In this document: in pieces, positions 1-5,148 of the stretch
Numbering within the stretch: the stretch's first letter is position 1
Layout: each line of letters begins with the position of its first letter
Assembly: GCA_015491615.1 (NCBI GenBank)
Contig: WFVN01000230.1
Location: 1 to 5,148 of the forward strand
Origin: Gammaproteobacteria bacterium
GTDB taxonomy: Bacteria; Pseudomonadota; Gammaproteobacteria; S012-40
Direction: 5' to 3'
Length of the DNA: 5,148 nt
Made by a program: the position numbers and the translations under genes
The notes under the pieces: model-generated
Told to the model about the DNA's origin: nothing
Databases searched by the model: none
The model's input: the letters and a program-made list of their open reading frames with translations, nothing else

Positions 1-2
1 AA

Positions 3-878
3 TTCAAGCATTTCGTCGCCGCTTCTGGGCCGATGGGGGTGTGGGCGGTGGCGCAAGTGCAGGGGGACGTCCCCCGCCTGTGGGAATACCGGCCCGATCA
101 GGACGACCCGTGGGAGCCCCGCGCCTCCCTCCTCGTGGACGACCTTGGCCCTCGGGACCCGGCCCTGGCGGTGGGGGAGGACAGCGTCACCGTCGCCCAC
201 CTGGACTTCTCCCAGGAAGTCATCGCCCAGACGGATCTGAAGATCGCCCGCTGGGACGGCAGGTCCTTGTCACAGGTGGCCGTGTTCGATGACGTGGGCG
301 GGGTGACGCCGATCGTCTGTCCCGGGGGGCGCGTCGTCGCCTGGGCGGCGGCTATCGGCGGGGGGGGACACCGGGTGGAGGCCGCCGTGGACCGTGGGGA
401 TCGCTGGGTGCGCCACCCTCTCCCCGAAGGGGAAGGATTGGTCAACGACCTCCAGTGCGTGGTCGATATCTTCGATGGCGCCCTGTTGGCCTGGATGGCC
501 ATCGGGCAGACGGACGGGGAGGCGTCCGCCTACCGCCTGTGGGCGGCACGTTTCGACGGTGCCGAGTGGCAGGTTCCCGAGCGCCTGGCCGAACCCGATG
601 CCACCGAGGCCACCCAGGCGCAAAGCTTCGACCTCGCCGGCCAGCCGCGCGACGGGCAGGCGGTGGTGGTGTACCACATGGCCGGTGACCGGGGGGGCGG
701 CATCTGGGCACGGCGTTTCGATCGTTTCGCCGGCTGGGGTCCGCCACGCCAGGTGAGTGGTTGCTGCGCCCCGGCGCAGGTGGCCATGGACGGATCCGGC
801 ACGGCGACGGTGCTGTGGGGGGGCAAGGAAGGTCCCTTGTGGTGGGCGCGGCTCGATGCCCGGGAGGTGGCCCCGTGA
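3..878 (+). CDS. Repeat-built, probable beta-propeller protein (5'-truncated)
   Basis: This reading frame is open from the left edge to a TGA at 876-878, giving 291 visible residues. The first ATG, at 33, is probably internal. No Shine-Dalgarno sequence precedes it, and the residues before it (HFVAASGP) continue a repeat seen later in the protein. The repeat runs roughly as a stretch ending in a small residue-Gly motif, then a hydrophobic V-x-W/Y strand, then W-A-R-F-D, then a G-W/E-W turn. Clear copies are LWAARFDGAEW, IWARRFDRFAGWG and PLWWARLD, alternating with strands such as QVAMDGSGTATVLW. Short aromatic-rich beta repeats of this kind are typical of beta-propeller (sialidase/WD-like) proteins. 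I see no catalytic motif, and the N-terminus that could carry a signal peptide is missing, so export is untested. The stop overlaps the next gene's GTG by four bases, suggesting co-translation. Glycine codons create several G runs of 6-8 bases. Specific function is unknown. Confidence 0.5.
   Translation, partial: FKHFVAASGPMGVWAVAQVQGDVPRLWEYRPDQDDPWEPRASLLVDDLGPRDPALAVGEDSVTVAHLDFSQEVIAQTDLKIARWDGRSLSQVAVFDDVGGVTPIVCPGGRVVAWAAAIGGGGHRVEAAVDRGDRWVRHPLPEGEGLVNDLQCVVDIFDGALLAWMAIGQTDGEASAYRLWAARFDGAEWQVPERLAEPDATEATQAQSFDLAGQPRDGQAVVVYHMAGDRGGGIWARRFDRFAGWGPPRQVSGCCAPAQVAMDGSGTATVLWGGKEGPLWWARLDAREVAP
862..867 (+). promoter_or_regulatory. Ribosome binding site fixing the GTG start at 875
   Basis: GGGAGG lies seven bases before the GTG at 875, inside the 3' end of the upstream gene. 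It decides the start. The frame is open back to a TTG at 761, but that extension would read through the well-supported propeller gene and adds no family-like sequence. Starting at GTG 875 gives the N-terminal strand expected of a C15 peptidase. Confidence 0.5.
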
Positions 879-1924
879 GCACCTGGGAGCGGGTGGTGGT
901 AACGGCCTTCGGCCCCGTCGGCGGCGACACGGTGAATGCCTCGGAATGTTTGTTGCGACACCTGGAAGCCCATCTGCCCGAGCGCCTCGCCCCCTGGCGC
1001 GAGTGCATCGCCCTGGAATACCTGCCTGCGGCCGAGGGGCCGCGCGAGGAGCTGGACCGCCAGGCGGCCGACCTGCTGGCCCGCCACGGTCCCGCCCTCT
1101 ACCTCCTCACCGGCCAGGCCGCCGGGCGCGCCCGGTTCTCCCTGGAACAGCTCGCCGTGAATCGCTACCAGGGCCGGCCCATCACCGAGGACGGCCCCCC
1201 GGCCTACCTCGCCGACGTACCCGGCTGGGCGGAGTTGCCCGAGGCCCTGCGGCGTGCCGGGATCCCCGCCCGCGCCAGCCGTGATCCTGGCGAGGGGGCC
1301 TGCAACCACCTCCTCTACACCCTGCTTCACGCCGCCTCGCGGGAAGGGGTAGGTCTGCGCGCCGGTTTGTTGCACATTCCCCTGACCCCAGAACAGGCGG
1401 CACGTTCCGGAGACCTGCCCAGTTGGCCCACCGCTTTCGTCGCCGCCGGCGTGCGCGCCCTTCTCGAGCGTCTCCTGGCGCACCTGCCCCGCGCGGGCGC
1501 GGCGGGGGCGCCATGGGCCGGAGCCCGCCTCGTGCGCCTGGACCACTGGGTCTTGCCGGTCACCGATCTGGAACGCAGCGCCCGTTTCTACACCCGCGTC
1601 CTGGGCATGGACTTGCGTGTCGATGCCCGCGGCCGCTACGCCCTTCACTTCGGTCGTCATCGCATCGACCTCCGGCCTCATCCCGATGTGACCCTGCCGC
1701 AGGCGCGCCGCACCGAGCCTGGCGCCACCGACCTGTGCCTTCTCACCGACCAGCCCCTGCCGCGCTTCATCGCCCATCTCATGAACGAAGGCGTGGCGGT
1801 GGAGGAGGGGCCGGTGCAGCGCGAGGGCGCCGAGGGGGTATTGCTGTCGGTCTATTTCCGTGACCCCGACGGCAACCTCCTGGAAGTGGCCAACCGCATC
1901 GGCCGCCGGGCCGCCGGCCGTTGA
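875..1924 (+). CDS. Fusion of C15 (pyroglutamyl-peptidase-like) and glyoxalase/VOC domains
   Basis: This is a 349-residue protein starting at GTG. Residues 1-204 match pyroglutamyl-peptidase I (family C15, Pcp), cytosolic cysteine peptidases that remove N-terminal pyroglutamate. Visible landmarks are the N-terminal strand and loop VVVTAFGPVGGDTVN, GQAAGR at 80-85, and the triad Glu91 (SLEQLAVN), Cys143 (GACNHLLY) and His167 (LLHIPLTPEQ). After an Ala/Gly/Pro linker (205-217), residues 218-342 form a VOC domain. It resembles the small GLOD5-like 'VOC virulence protein' group: LDHWVLPVTDLERSARFYT, a GATDLCLLT segment, and DPDGNLLEV near the end. Likely metal ligands are His224 and Glu337. Each half is close to its family's usual single-domain length, so this is a true two-domain fusion read in one frame. 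The peptidase half keeps its triad but has changed pocket residues and a shortened loop, so pyroglutamate specificity is doubtful. The gene overlaps its neighbours by 4 bases and 1 base. Domain identification is firm; substrates are unknown. Confidence 0.85.
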   Translation: MSTWERVVVTAFGPVGGDTVNASECLLRHLEAHLPERLAPWRECIALEYLPAAEGPREELDRQAADLLARHGPALYLLTGQAAGRARFSLEQLAVNRYQGRPITEDGPPAYLADVPGWAELPEALRRAGIPARASRDPGEGACNHLLYTLLHAASREGVGLRAGLLHIPLTPEQAARSGDLPSWPTAFVAAGVRALLERLLAHLPRAGAAGAPWAGARLVRLDHWVLPVTDLERSARFYTRVLGMDLRVDARGRYALHFGRHRIDLRPHPDVTLPQARRTEPGATDLCLLTDQPLPRFIAHLMNEGVAVEEGPVQREGAEGVLLSVYFRDPDGNLLEVANRIGRRAAGR

Positions 1925-3537
1925 TGTTCGCTCCCCTGGAGCGCATCCTCCTGGTGGAGAGCGACCCCCATGACGCCCGTCTGGTGGGTCTCATGCTCGC
2001 CGGTGACAAGTCCCTGCGCGCCGAGATCGAGCACGAGTCCGACTTCGAGCGCGCCCTGCAACGTCTGCGCGAGGCCGACTACGACGCCCTGCTCCTCGCC
2101 GACCGGGCCGGCGAGGCCCTCCACTTCCTGCACCGGGTCATGGAATGGGCGCCGCATTTGCCGGTGGTGGTCCTGAGCGAGGACGACGACCCAGAACGGG
2201 CCATGGAACTGGTGCACGGCGGCGCCCAGGACGTCATCGCCAAGACCCACCTGAGCGGCCCCATCCTCGCCCGCGTGCTGCGCTACGCCAAGGAACGCAA
2301 ACGCACCGAGGAGATGCTGCGCACCAGCCAGCTCGTCCTCGAGGCGCGCATCGAGGACCGTACCCGTCACCTCACCGAGCTCAACGCCCGCCTGCAGGCG
2401 GAGATCCACCAGCGCGAGGCGGTGGAACGGGCCCTGCGGCGCGAAACCGCCTTCGTCGCCACCGTCCTCGACACCGTCGCCGCCCTCGTCATGGTCCTCG
2501 ACCGGAGCGGGCGCATCCGCGAGGCCAACCGCGCCCTGGTGCGCCTCAGCGGCCAGCCGCGCGAGGCCCTCGTCGGCCAGGTCGCCTGGGACCTGCTGGC
2601 TCCCCCGCAGTGGCGGGAGACCCTGCGCCAGGCCCTGGAGGACGCCTTCGTCGGCCGGGCGGTGCCGCCCATGGAGGTCCCCCTGCCCACGCGCGCAGGG
2701 GAGGAACGCCTGGTGCGCTGGGAGAGCGCCCTGGTGCGCGACGAGGCCGGCCAGGCCGATTACCTGGTGGTATGCGGCGGCGACATCACCGAACAGCAGC
2801 GCCTCAAGGAACGGGAACGCCGCCGCCTGCTGGAACTGGCGCAGGCCTCGCGCCTCTCCACCATGGGCGAGATGGCGGCGGAGATCGCCCACGAACTCAA
2901 CCAACCCCTCTCCGCCATCGGCAACTACGCCCGTGCCGGACGCATGCTCCTCGACCGCGGCGGCGACCGGGAGCGGCTCGCCCACGCCCTGGACGAGATC
3001 GCCGCCCAGGCACAGCGGGCCGGTGAGGTGATCCGGCGCCTGCGTCAGTTCGTGGGCAAGGCGGAACTGGCGCGCGCGCCCGTGTCGGTGAACGAGCTCG
3101 TCGCCGACGTCATCGGTCTCATCGAAATCGAGGCCCGCTGGAATCATGTGCGTCTGGAGCAGGATCTTCCCGACGACCTGCCGCGTATCTTCGCCGATCG
3201 CATCCTGGTGGAACAGGTGATCCTCAACTTGGCGCGCAATGCCATCGAGGCGATGACCGAGGTGCCCGAGGATCGCCGTCGATTGACCTTGCGGGCCTAC
3301 GCGGGGCAAGATGGCTTCGTCTGCATCGAGGTGCGCGACACCGGGCCCGGCATGGCGCCAGAACGGATCAAGCAGATCTTCGACCGCTTCTTCACCACCA
3401 AGCAGAAGGGGATGGGTATCGGTCTGGCCATCTGCCGTTCCATCGCCGAATCCCACGACGGGCGCCTGGAGGTGAGCTCCCGCCCGGGCGAAGGGGCCGT
3501 CTTCCGCCTCCTGTTGCCGGAGTGGCGCGATGCCTGA
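1924..3537 (+). CDS. Sensor histidine kinase, pseudo-receiver-PAS-HisKA-HATPase
   Basis: This is a 537-residue soluble kinase with no membrane segment or signal peptide, so it should act in the cytoplasm. Residues 5-125 form a receiver-like domain. Its acidic pocket (Glu12, Asp14), Ser85 and Lys107 remain, but alanine (Ala59) occupies the phospho-acceptor position. A charged helical, probably coiled-coil linker (about 118-175) leads to a PAS domain (176-290) that ends in the usual DITE motif. The kinase core follows: H-box with His323 in AHELNQPLS, N-box with Asn435/Asn439 (LNLARNAIEAM), G1 box DTGPGM at 472-477, F-box around IFDRFFTTK, and G2 GMGIGLAI at 496-503. The H-box and core resemble the FixL/DctB-like class. 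The PAS domain has no histidine, so a FixL-type haem sensor is unlikely. ATG 1924 shares one base with the preceding TGA. No good Shine-Dalgarno sequence is visible there, so translation probably depends on coupling; TTG 1921 is an alternative start. Its partner is surely the regulator encoded next. Confidence 0.93.
   Translation: MFAPLERILLVESDPHDARLVGLMLAGDKSLRAEIEHESDFERALQRLREADYDALLLADRAGEALHFLHRVMEWAPHLPVVVLSEDDDPERAMELVHGGAQDVIAKTHLSGPILARVLRYAKERKRTEEMLRTSQLVLEARIEDRTRHLTELNARLQAEIHQREAVERALRRETAFVATVLDTVAALVMVLDRSGRIREANRALVRLSGQPREALVGQVAWDLLAPPQWRETLRQALEDAFVGRAVPPMEVPLPTRAGEERLVRWESALVRDEAGQADYLVVCGGDITEQQRLKERERRRLLELAQASRLSTMGEMAAEIAHELNQPLSAIGNYARAGRMLLDRGGDRERLAHALDEIAAQAQRAGEVIRRLRQFVGKAELARAPVSVNELVADVIGLIEIEARWNHVRLEQDLPDDLPRIFADRILVEQVILNLARNAIEAMTEVPEDRRRLTLRAYAGQDGFVCIEVRDTGPGMAPERIKQIFDRFFTTKQKGMGIGLAICRSIAESHDGRLEVSSRPGEGAVFRLLLPEWRDA
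3519..3522 (+). promoter_or_regulatory. Ribosome binding site for the response regulator
   Basis: GGAG ends seven bases before ATG 3530, within the last codons of the kinase gene. It supports this start, which produces an 8-base overlap with the kinase gene and places the receiver domain's first strand directly after it. Confidence 0.6.
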
Positions 3538-4177
3538 GTCGCCCTGGACCGTCTTCGTCGTCGATGACGACGCCCCGGTGCGCGACTCCCTCGCCTTTCT
3601 CCTCGAGGCCGCCGGCTTTCCCGTGCGCACCTTCGACAGCGCCGAGGCCTTCCTCGACGCCCTGCGACCCGATTGGCAGGGCTGCCTCCTCACCGACGTG
3701 CGCATGCCCGGCCTGAGCGGGGTGGAGCTGCAAGAGACCCTCGCCCGCCGTGGCGTGGACCTGCCGGTGATCGTCATGACCGGCCACGGCGACGTGCCCC
3801 TGGCGGTGCGCGCCATGAAGGCCGGTGCCAAGGACTTCCTGGAAAAGCCCTTCGACGACGCCCAACTCATCGAACGCCTGGAACAATGCCGCGCCGAGGA
3901 CGAGGCCCGCCGCGCCCGACAAGCGGCCCGGGCGCGCCGGCGCGAGGCCCTGGAGCGGCTCACCCCGCGCGAGCGCCAGGTACTCGCTTGTCTCGTGGCC
4001 GGCAAGCCCAACAAGATCATCGCCGCGGAGTTGGGCATCAGCCCACGCACGGTCGAGGTCCACCGCGCCCGCGTGTTGGAGAAACTGGGCGCCCGTTCCC
4101 TCCCCGAACTGGTGCGCATCGCCCTGGAGGCCGGCTTCGACGAGGCCGGTTCCGGCGCCGTCGGCGCGAATACGTAG
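3530..4177 (+). CDS. FixJ/NarL-family response regulator (REC-LuxR HTH)
   Basis: This is a 215-residue DNA-binding response regulator, normal length for the FixJ/TtrR-like group. The receiver domain (about 6-120) is complete: acidic residues Asp12-Asp14 in VFVVDDDAPVR, phospho-acceptor Asp56 in TDVRMPGLSG, Thr84 in VMTGHGD, and Lys106 in LEKPF. A charged, arginine-rich linker (about 121-140) joins it to a LuxR-type helix-turn-helix at 144-200, with LTPRERQVL and the recognition region ELGISPRTVEVHRARVLEKL. It should be phosphorylated by the kinase encoded immediately upstream, whose gene it overlaps by eight bases, and then activate or repress promoters. Unlike the kinase's own receiver, all phosphorylation residues are present here. 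Its targets are not known. The repeats in front of rpoS, 38 bases beyond its stop codon, are one candidate site by position only. A short Ala/Gly-rich tail ends the protein. FixJ itself is not claimed, because the kinase lacks FixL's haem features. Confidence 0.94.
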   Translation: MPESPWTVFVVDDDAPVRDSLAFLLEAAGFPVRTFDSAEAFLDALRPDWQGCLLTDVRMPGLSGVELQETLARRGVDLPVIVMTGHGDVPLAVRAMKAGAKDFLEKPFDDAQLIERLEQCRAEDEARRARQAARARRREALERLTPRERQVLACLVAGKPNKIIAAELGISPRTVEVHRARVLEKLGARSLPELVRIALEAGFDEAGSGAVGANT

Positions 4178-4186
4178 TTTCCCCAA

Positions 4187-4215
4187 TTTTTTCCCGGTCG
4201 CCGTCTCCCTAGACT
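4187..4215 (+). promoter_or_regulatory. Candidate rpoS promoter with a sigma-S-like -10
   Basis: CTAGACT at 4209-4215 matches six of seven positions of the sigma-S -10 consensus CTATACT, including the C at -13. The T-rich stretch 17 bases upstream (4187-4192) is only a weak match to a -35 hexamer, which sigma-S tolerates. This would give rpoS its own start, leaving a leader of roughly 35-40 bases. It rests on one short motif, so it is tentative. Confidence 0.3.
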
Positions 4216-4241
4216 CGTTCATCGACAACGAATGACAACGA
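4215..4241 (+). repeat. Short direct and inverted repeats before rpoS
   Basis: GACAACGA occurs twice, at 4224-4231 and 4234-4241, exactly ten bases (one helical turn) apart. The inverse half-site TCGTT at 4215-4219 pairs with AACGA at 4227-4231. Three half-sites in 27 bases between the possible -10 and the ribosome binding site could form an operator or a small mRNA stem. The repeats are seen directly; the function is inferred. Confidence 0.45.
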
Positions 4242-4247
4242 GGGATA

Positions 4248-4253
4248 GGGAGG
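4248..4253 (+). promoter_or_regulatory. Ribosome binding site for rpoS
   Basis: GGGAGG stands five bases before ATG 4259. It is a near-perfect Shine-Dalgarno sequence at normal spacing and fixes the start of the sigma factor. Confidence 0.75.
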
Positions 4254-4258
4254 CTGCC

Positions 4259-5148
4259 ATGCAGGATATCGACACCACCACGGACGTTCCCCCCACCACG
4301 GAAGACCCCGCGCTCTCGAATGCCGTGTCCGTGCCCGAGACGGACTGGTCCGAAAACGGCTTCGATCCCACCGCCATCTATCTGCAGGAGATCGCCCGCC
4401 ATCCCCTCCTCACTCCCGAGGAGGAACGCGAGCTGGGGCGGCGGGTGAAGAACGGCGACCCGCAGGCGCGGCGCGAGATGATCGAACGCAACCTGCGCCT
4501 GGTGGTGAACATCGCCCGCCGCTACCTCAATTCCGGCATGCCCCTGTTGGACCTCATCGAGGAGGGCAATCTGGGACTCATCCGCGCGGTGGAGAAGTTC
4601 GACGTGGACAAGGGCTTCCGTTTCTCCACCTATGCCACCTGGTGGATCCGCCAGGCCATCGAGCGCGGCATCATGAACCAGTCGCGTACCGTCCGCCTGC
4701 CCGTGCACGTGGCCAAGGAACTCAACAAGATGCGCCGGGTGAGCCGTGAGCTAGGCCAGTCACTGGGACAGGAGCCGGTGTTGGAACAGGTGGCTGAGGC
4801 CATGGGGCGCACGGTGGAGCGGGTGGAAGAGATGAAGCGCCTCGGCGAGCGCGAGTTGTCCGCCGACGCGCAGATGGGTCACCGCGACAGCCGCAGCCTG
4901 CTGGAAATCCTGCCCGACGAACATGCCGATCCGCAGGCGGAGGTGGCCGACCAGGACCTGCGGCGCAAGGTCTTGGCCTGCCTGGACCGCCTGGACGACA
5001 AGCAGCGCCAGGTCATCGTCCGCCGCTTCGGTCTCGATGGCGGCGAGCCGGTGACCCTGGAACAGGTGGGGCGGGAGATCGGCGTCTCCCGTGAGCGTGC
5101 CCGCCAGATCCAATTGGAGGCCATGCGCCGCATGGCCTCCAATTGGAT
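4259..5148 (+). CDS. rpoS: RNA polymerase sigma factor RpoS (3'-truncated)
   Basis: This is the stationary-phase/general stress sigma factor, which directs RNA polymerase to stress promoters; 296 residues are visible and the frame runs off the right edge. An acidic, low-complexity N-terminus (1-35) precedes region 1.2 (DPTAIYLQEIARHPLLTPEEE). Region 2 (about 73-145) has the RpoS/RpoD-type core: NLRLVVNIARRY, LLDLIEEGNLGLIRAVEKFD and FRFSTYATWWIRQAIERGI. Region 3 follows (about 146-225, from RLPVHVAKELN), then region 4 (about 235 onward: LDDKQRQVIVRRFGLDG and the helix-turn-helix VTLEQVGREIGVSRERARQI). KELN at 153-156 aligns with the E. coli RpoS segment around Lys173, important for recognising the extended -10 and for RssB-dependent turnover. 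The long N-terminal insertion of RpoD is absent. E. coli RpoS has 330 residues, so about 30 are missing. Residues from about 292 (MASNW) do not fit the family's expected RRLRE-type end, because the sequence there folds back on itself. The gene follows the two-component pair by 81 bases. Confidence 0.9.
   Translation, partial: MQDIDTTTDVPPTTEDPALSNAVSVPETDWSENGFDPTAIYLQEIARHPLLTPEEERELGRRVKNGDPQARREMIERNLRLVVNIARRYLNSGMPLLDLIEEGNLGLIRAVEKFDVDKGFRFSTYATWWIRQAIERGIMNQSRTVRLPVHVAKELNKMRRVSRELGQSLGQEPVLEQVAEAMGRTVERVEEMKRLGERELSADAQMGHRDSRSLLEILPDEHADPQAEVADQDLRRKVLACLDRLDDKQRQVIVRRFGLDGGEPVTLEQVGREIGVSRERARQIQLEAMRRMASNW
5108..5148. repeat. Perfect 41-base fold-back palindrome at the window end
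   Basis: Bases 5108-5127 and 5129-5148 are exact reverse complements around a single central C at 5128. The 20-base arms include CAATTGGAGGCCATG on the left. A loop of one base is too tight for a natural stem, and the right arm ends exactly at the window edge. It lies within rpoS region 4.2, and the protein stops resembling RpoS just past the centre. An inverted duplication formed during amplification or assembly at a contig end is the likeliest explanation. Confidence 0.95.

Larger units (their letters stand above)
4178..4258 (+). other. Intergenic gap between the regulator gene and rpoS
   Basis: These 81 bases are more AT-rich than the flanking genes and are the only noncoding stretch of note. 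They contain a T6 run at 4187-4192, a possible promoter, short repeats and the rpoS ribosome binding site. I find no convincing intrinsic terminator. The nearest GC hairpin (4155-4167, five base pairs) lies inside the regulator gene and is 19 bases from the T run. Read-through from the upstream operon into rpoS is therefore possible. Confidence 0.7.

Noticed and set aside
1..5. AATTC at the left edge as a sign of an EcoRI cloning junction
   Set aside because: Five bases at an edge are too little evidence, and the right edge shows no matching site, only the fold-back palindrome.
33..35. ATG at 33 as the true start of the first gene
   Set aside because: There is no Shine-Dalgarno sequence, the frame is open to the window edge, and the residues upstream fit the same repeat pattern, so the gene most likely begins to the left of the window.
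761..874. N-terminal extension of the fusion protein from a TTG at 761
   Set aside because: It would overlap the propeller gene by over 100 bases and adds no C15-like sequence. GTG 875 has a well-placed GGGAGG and the expected N-terminal strand.
530..1777. A 415-codon minus-strand open frame opposite the propeller and fusion genes
   Set aside because: It is antisense to supported genes, has composition typical of a shadow frame, and has no recognisable domain or convincing start context.
1924..3537. Naming the kinase and regulator fixL and fixJ
   Set aside because: The family resemblance is real, but the PAS domain lacks any histidine, an extra pseudo-receiver is present, and the neighbours are not nitrogen-fixation or microaerobic respiration genes.
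1852..4119. A 755-codon open frame on the minus strand opposite the kinase and regulator genes
   Set aside because: It lies antisense to two clearly recognisable proteins with complete motifs. In DNA this GC-rich stop codons are rare in shadow frames, and its translation shows low-complexity Gly/His/Gln/Ala-rich sequence with no family motif.
4145..4192. Possible rho-independent terminator after the regulator gene
   Set aside because: The GC-rich inverted repeats (4145-4156 and 4155-4167) are inside coding sequence, have short stems or two-base loops, and are separated from the T6 run by about 20 bases.

Overview
The window is compact, very GC-rich bacterial DNA in which third codon positions are almost all G or C. 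All genes I can support lie on the + strand. A recognisable RpoS-type sigma factor points to a proteobacterium, most likely a GC-rich gammaproteobacterium, although a betaproteobacterium is not excluded. I cannot name a genus from the sequence alone.

Positions 1-4177 hold four genes whose ends overlap. They are: the 3' part of a repeat-built, probably beta-propeller protein (3-878); a fusion of a C15/pyroglutamyl-peptidase-like domain with a glyoxalase/VOC domain (875-1924); a soluble sensor histidine kinase with an N-terminal pseudo-receiver and a PAS domain (1924-3537); and a FixJ/NarL-type response regulator (3530-4177). The junctions overlap by 4, 1 and 8 bases, so the genes are probably co-transcribed and translationally coupled. 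The kinase and regulator form an obvious two-component pair. What the propeller and fusion proteins contribute is unknown.

Positions 4178-4258 are the only real intergenic gap. It holds a -10-like element resembling a sigma-S promoter, a cluster of short repeats that could be an operator, and a strong ribosome binding site. From 4259 the window enters rpoS, which runs off the right edge with only the end of region 4.2 and the C-terminal tail missing. The last 41 bases are a perfect fold-back palindrome. It replaces the expected RpoS sequence with the reverse complement of what precedes it, and this looks like a contig-end artefact rather than biology.

The most noteworthy points are: the peptidase-VOC fusion with its catalytic triad kept but pyroglutamate pocket altered; the receiver domain lacking its phospho-acceptor aspartate; the unusual coupling of these genes with a two-component system; rpoS placed behind that system instead of behind nlpD; and the terminal palindrome. 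I saw no RNA gene, mobile element or CRISPR array.
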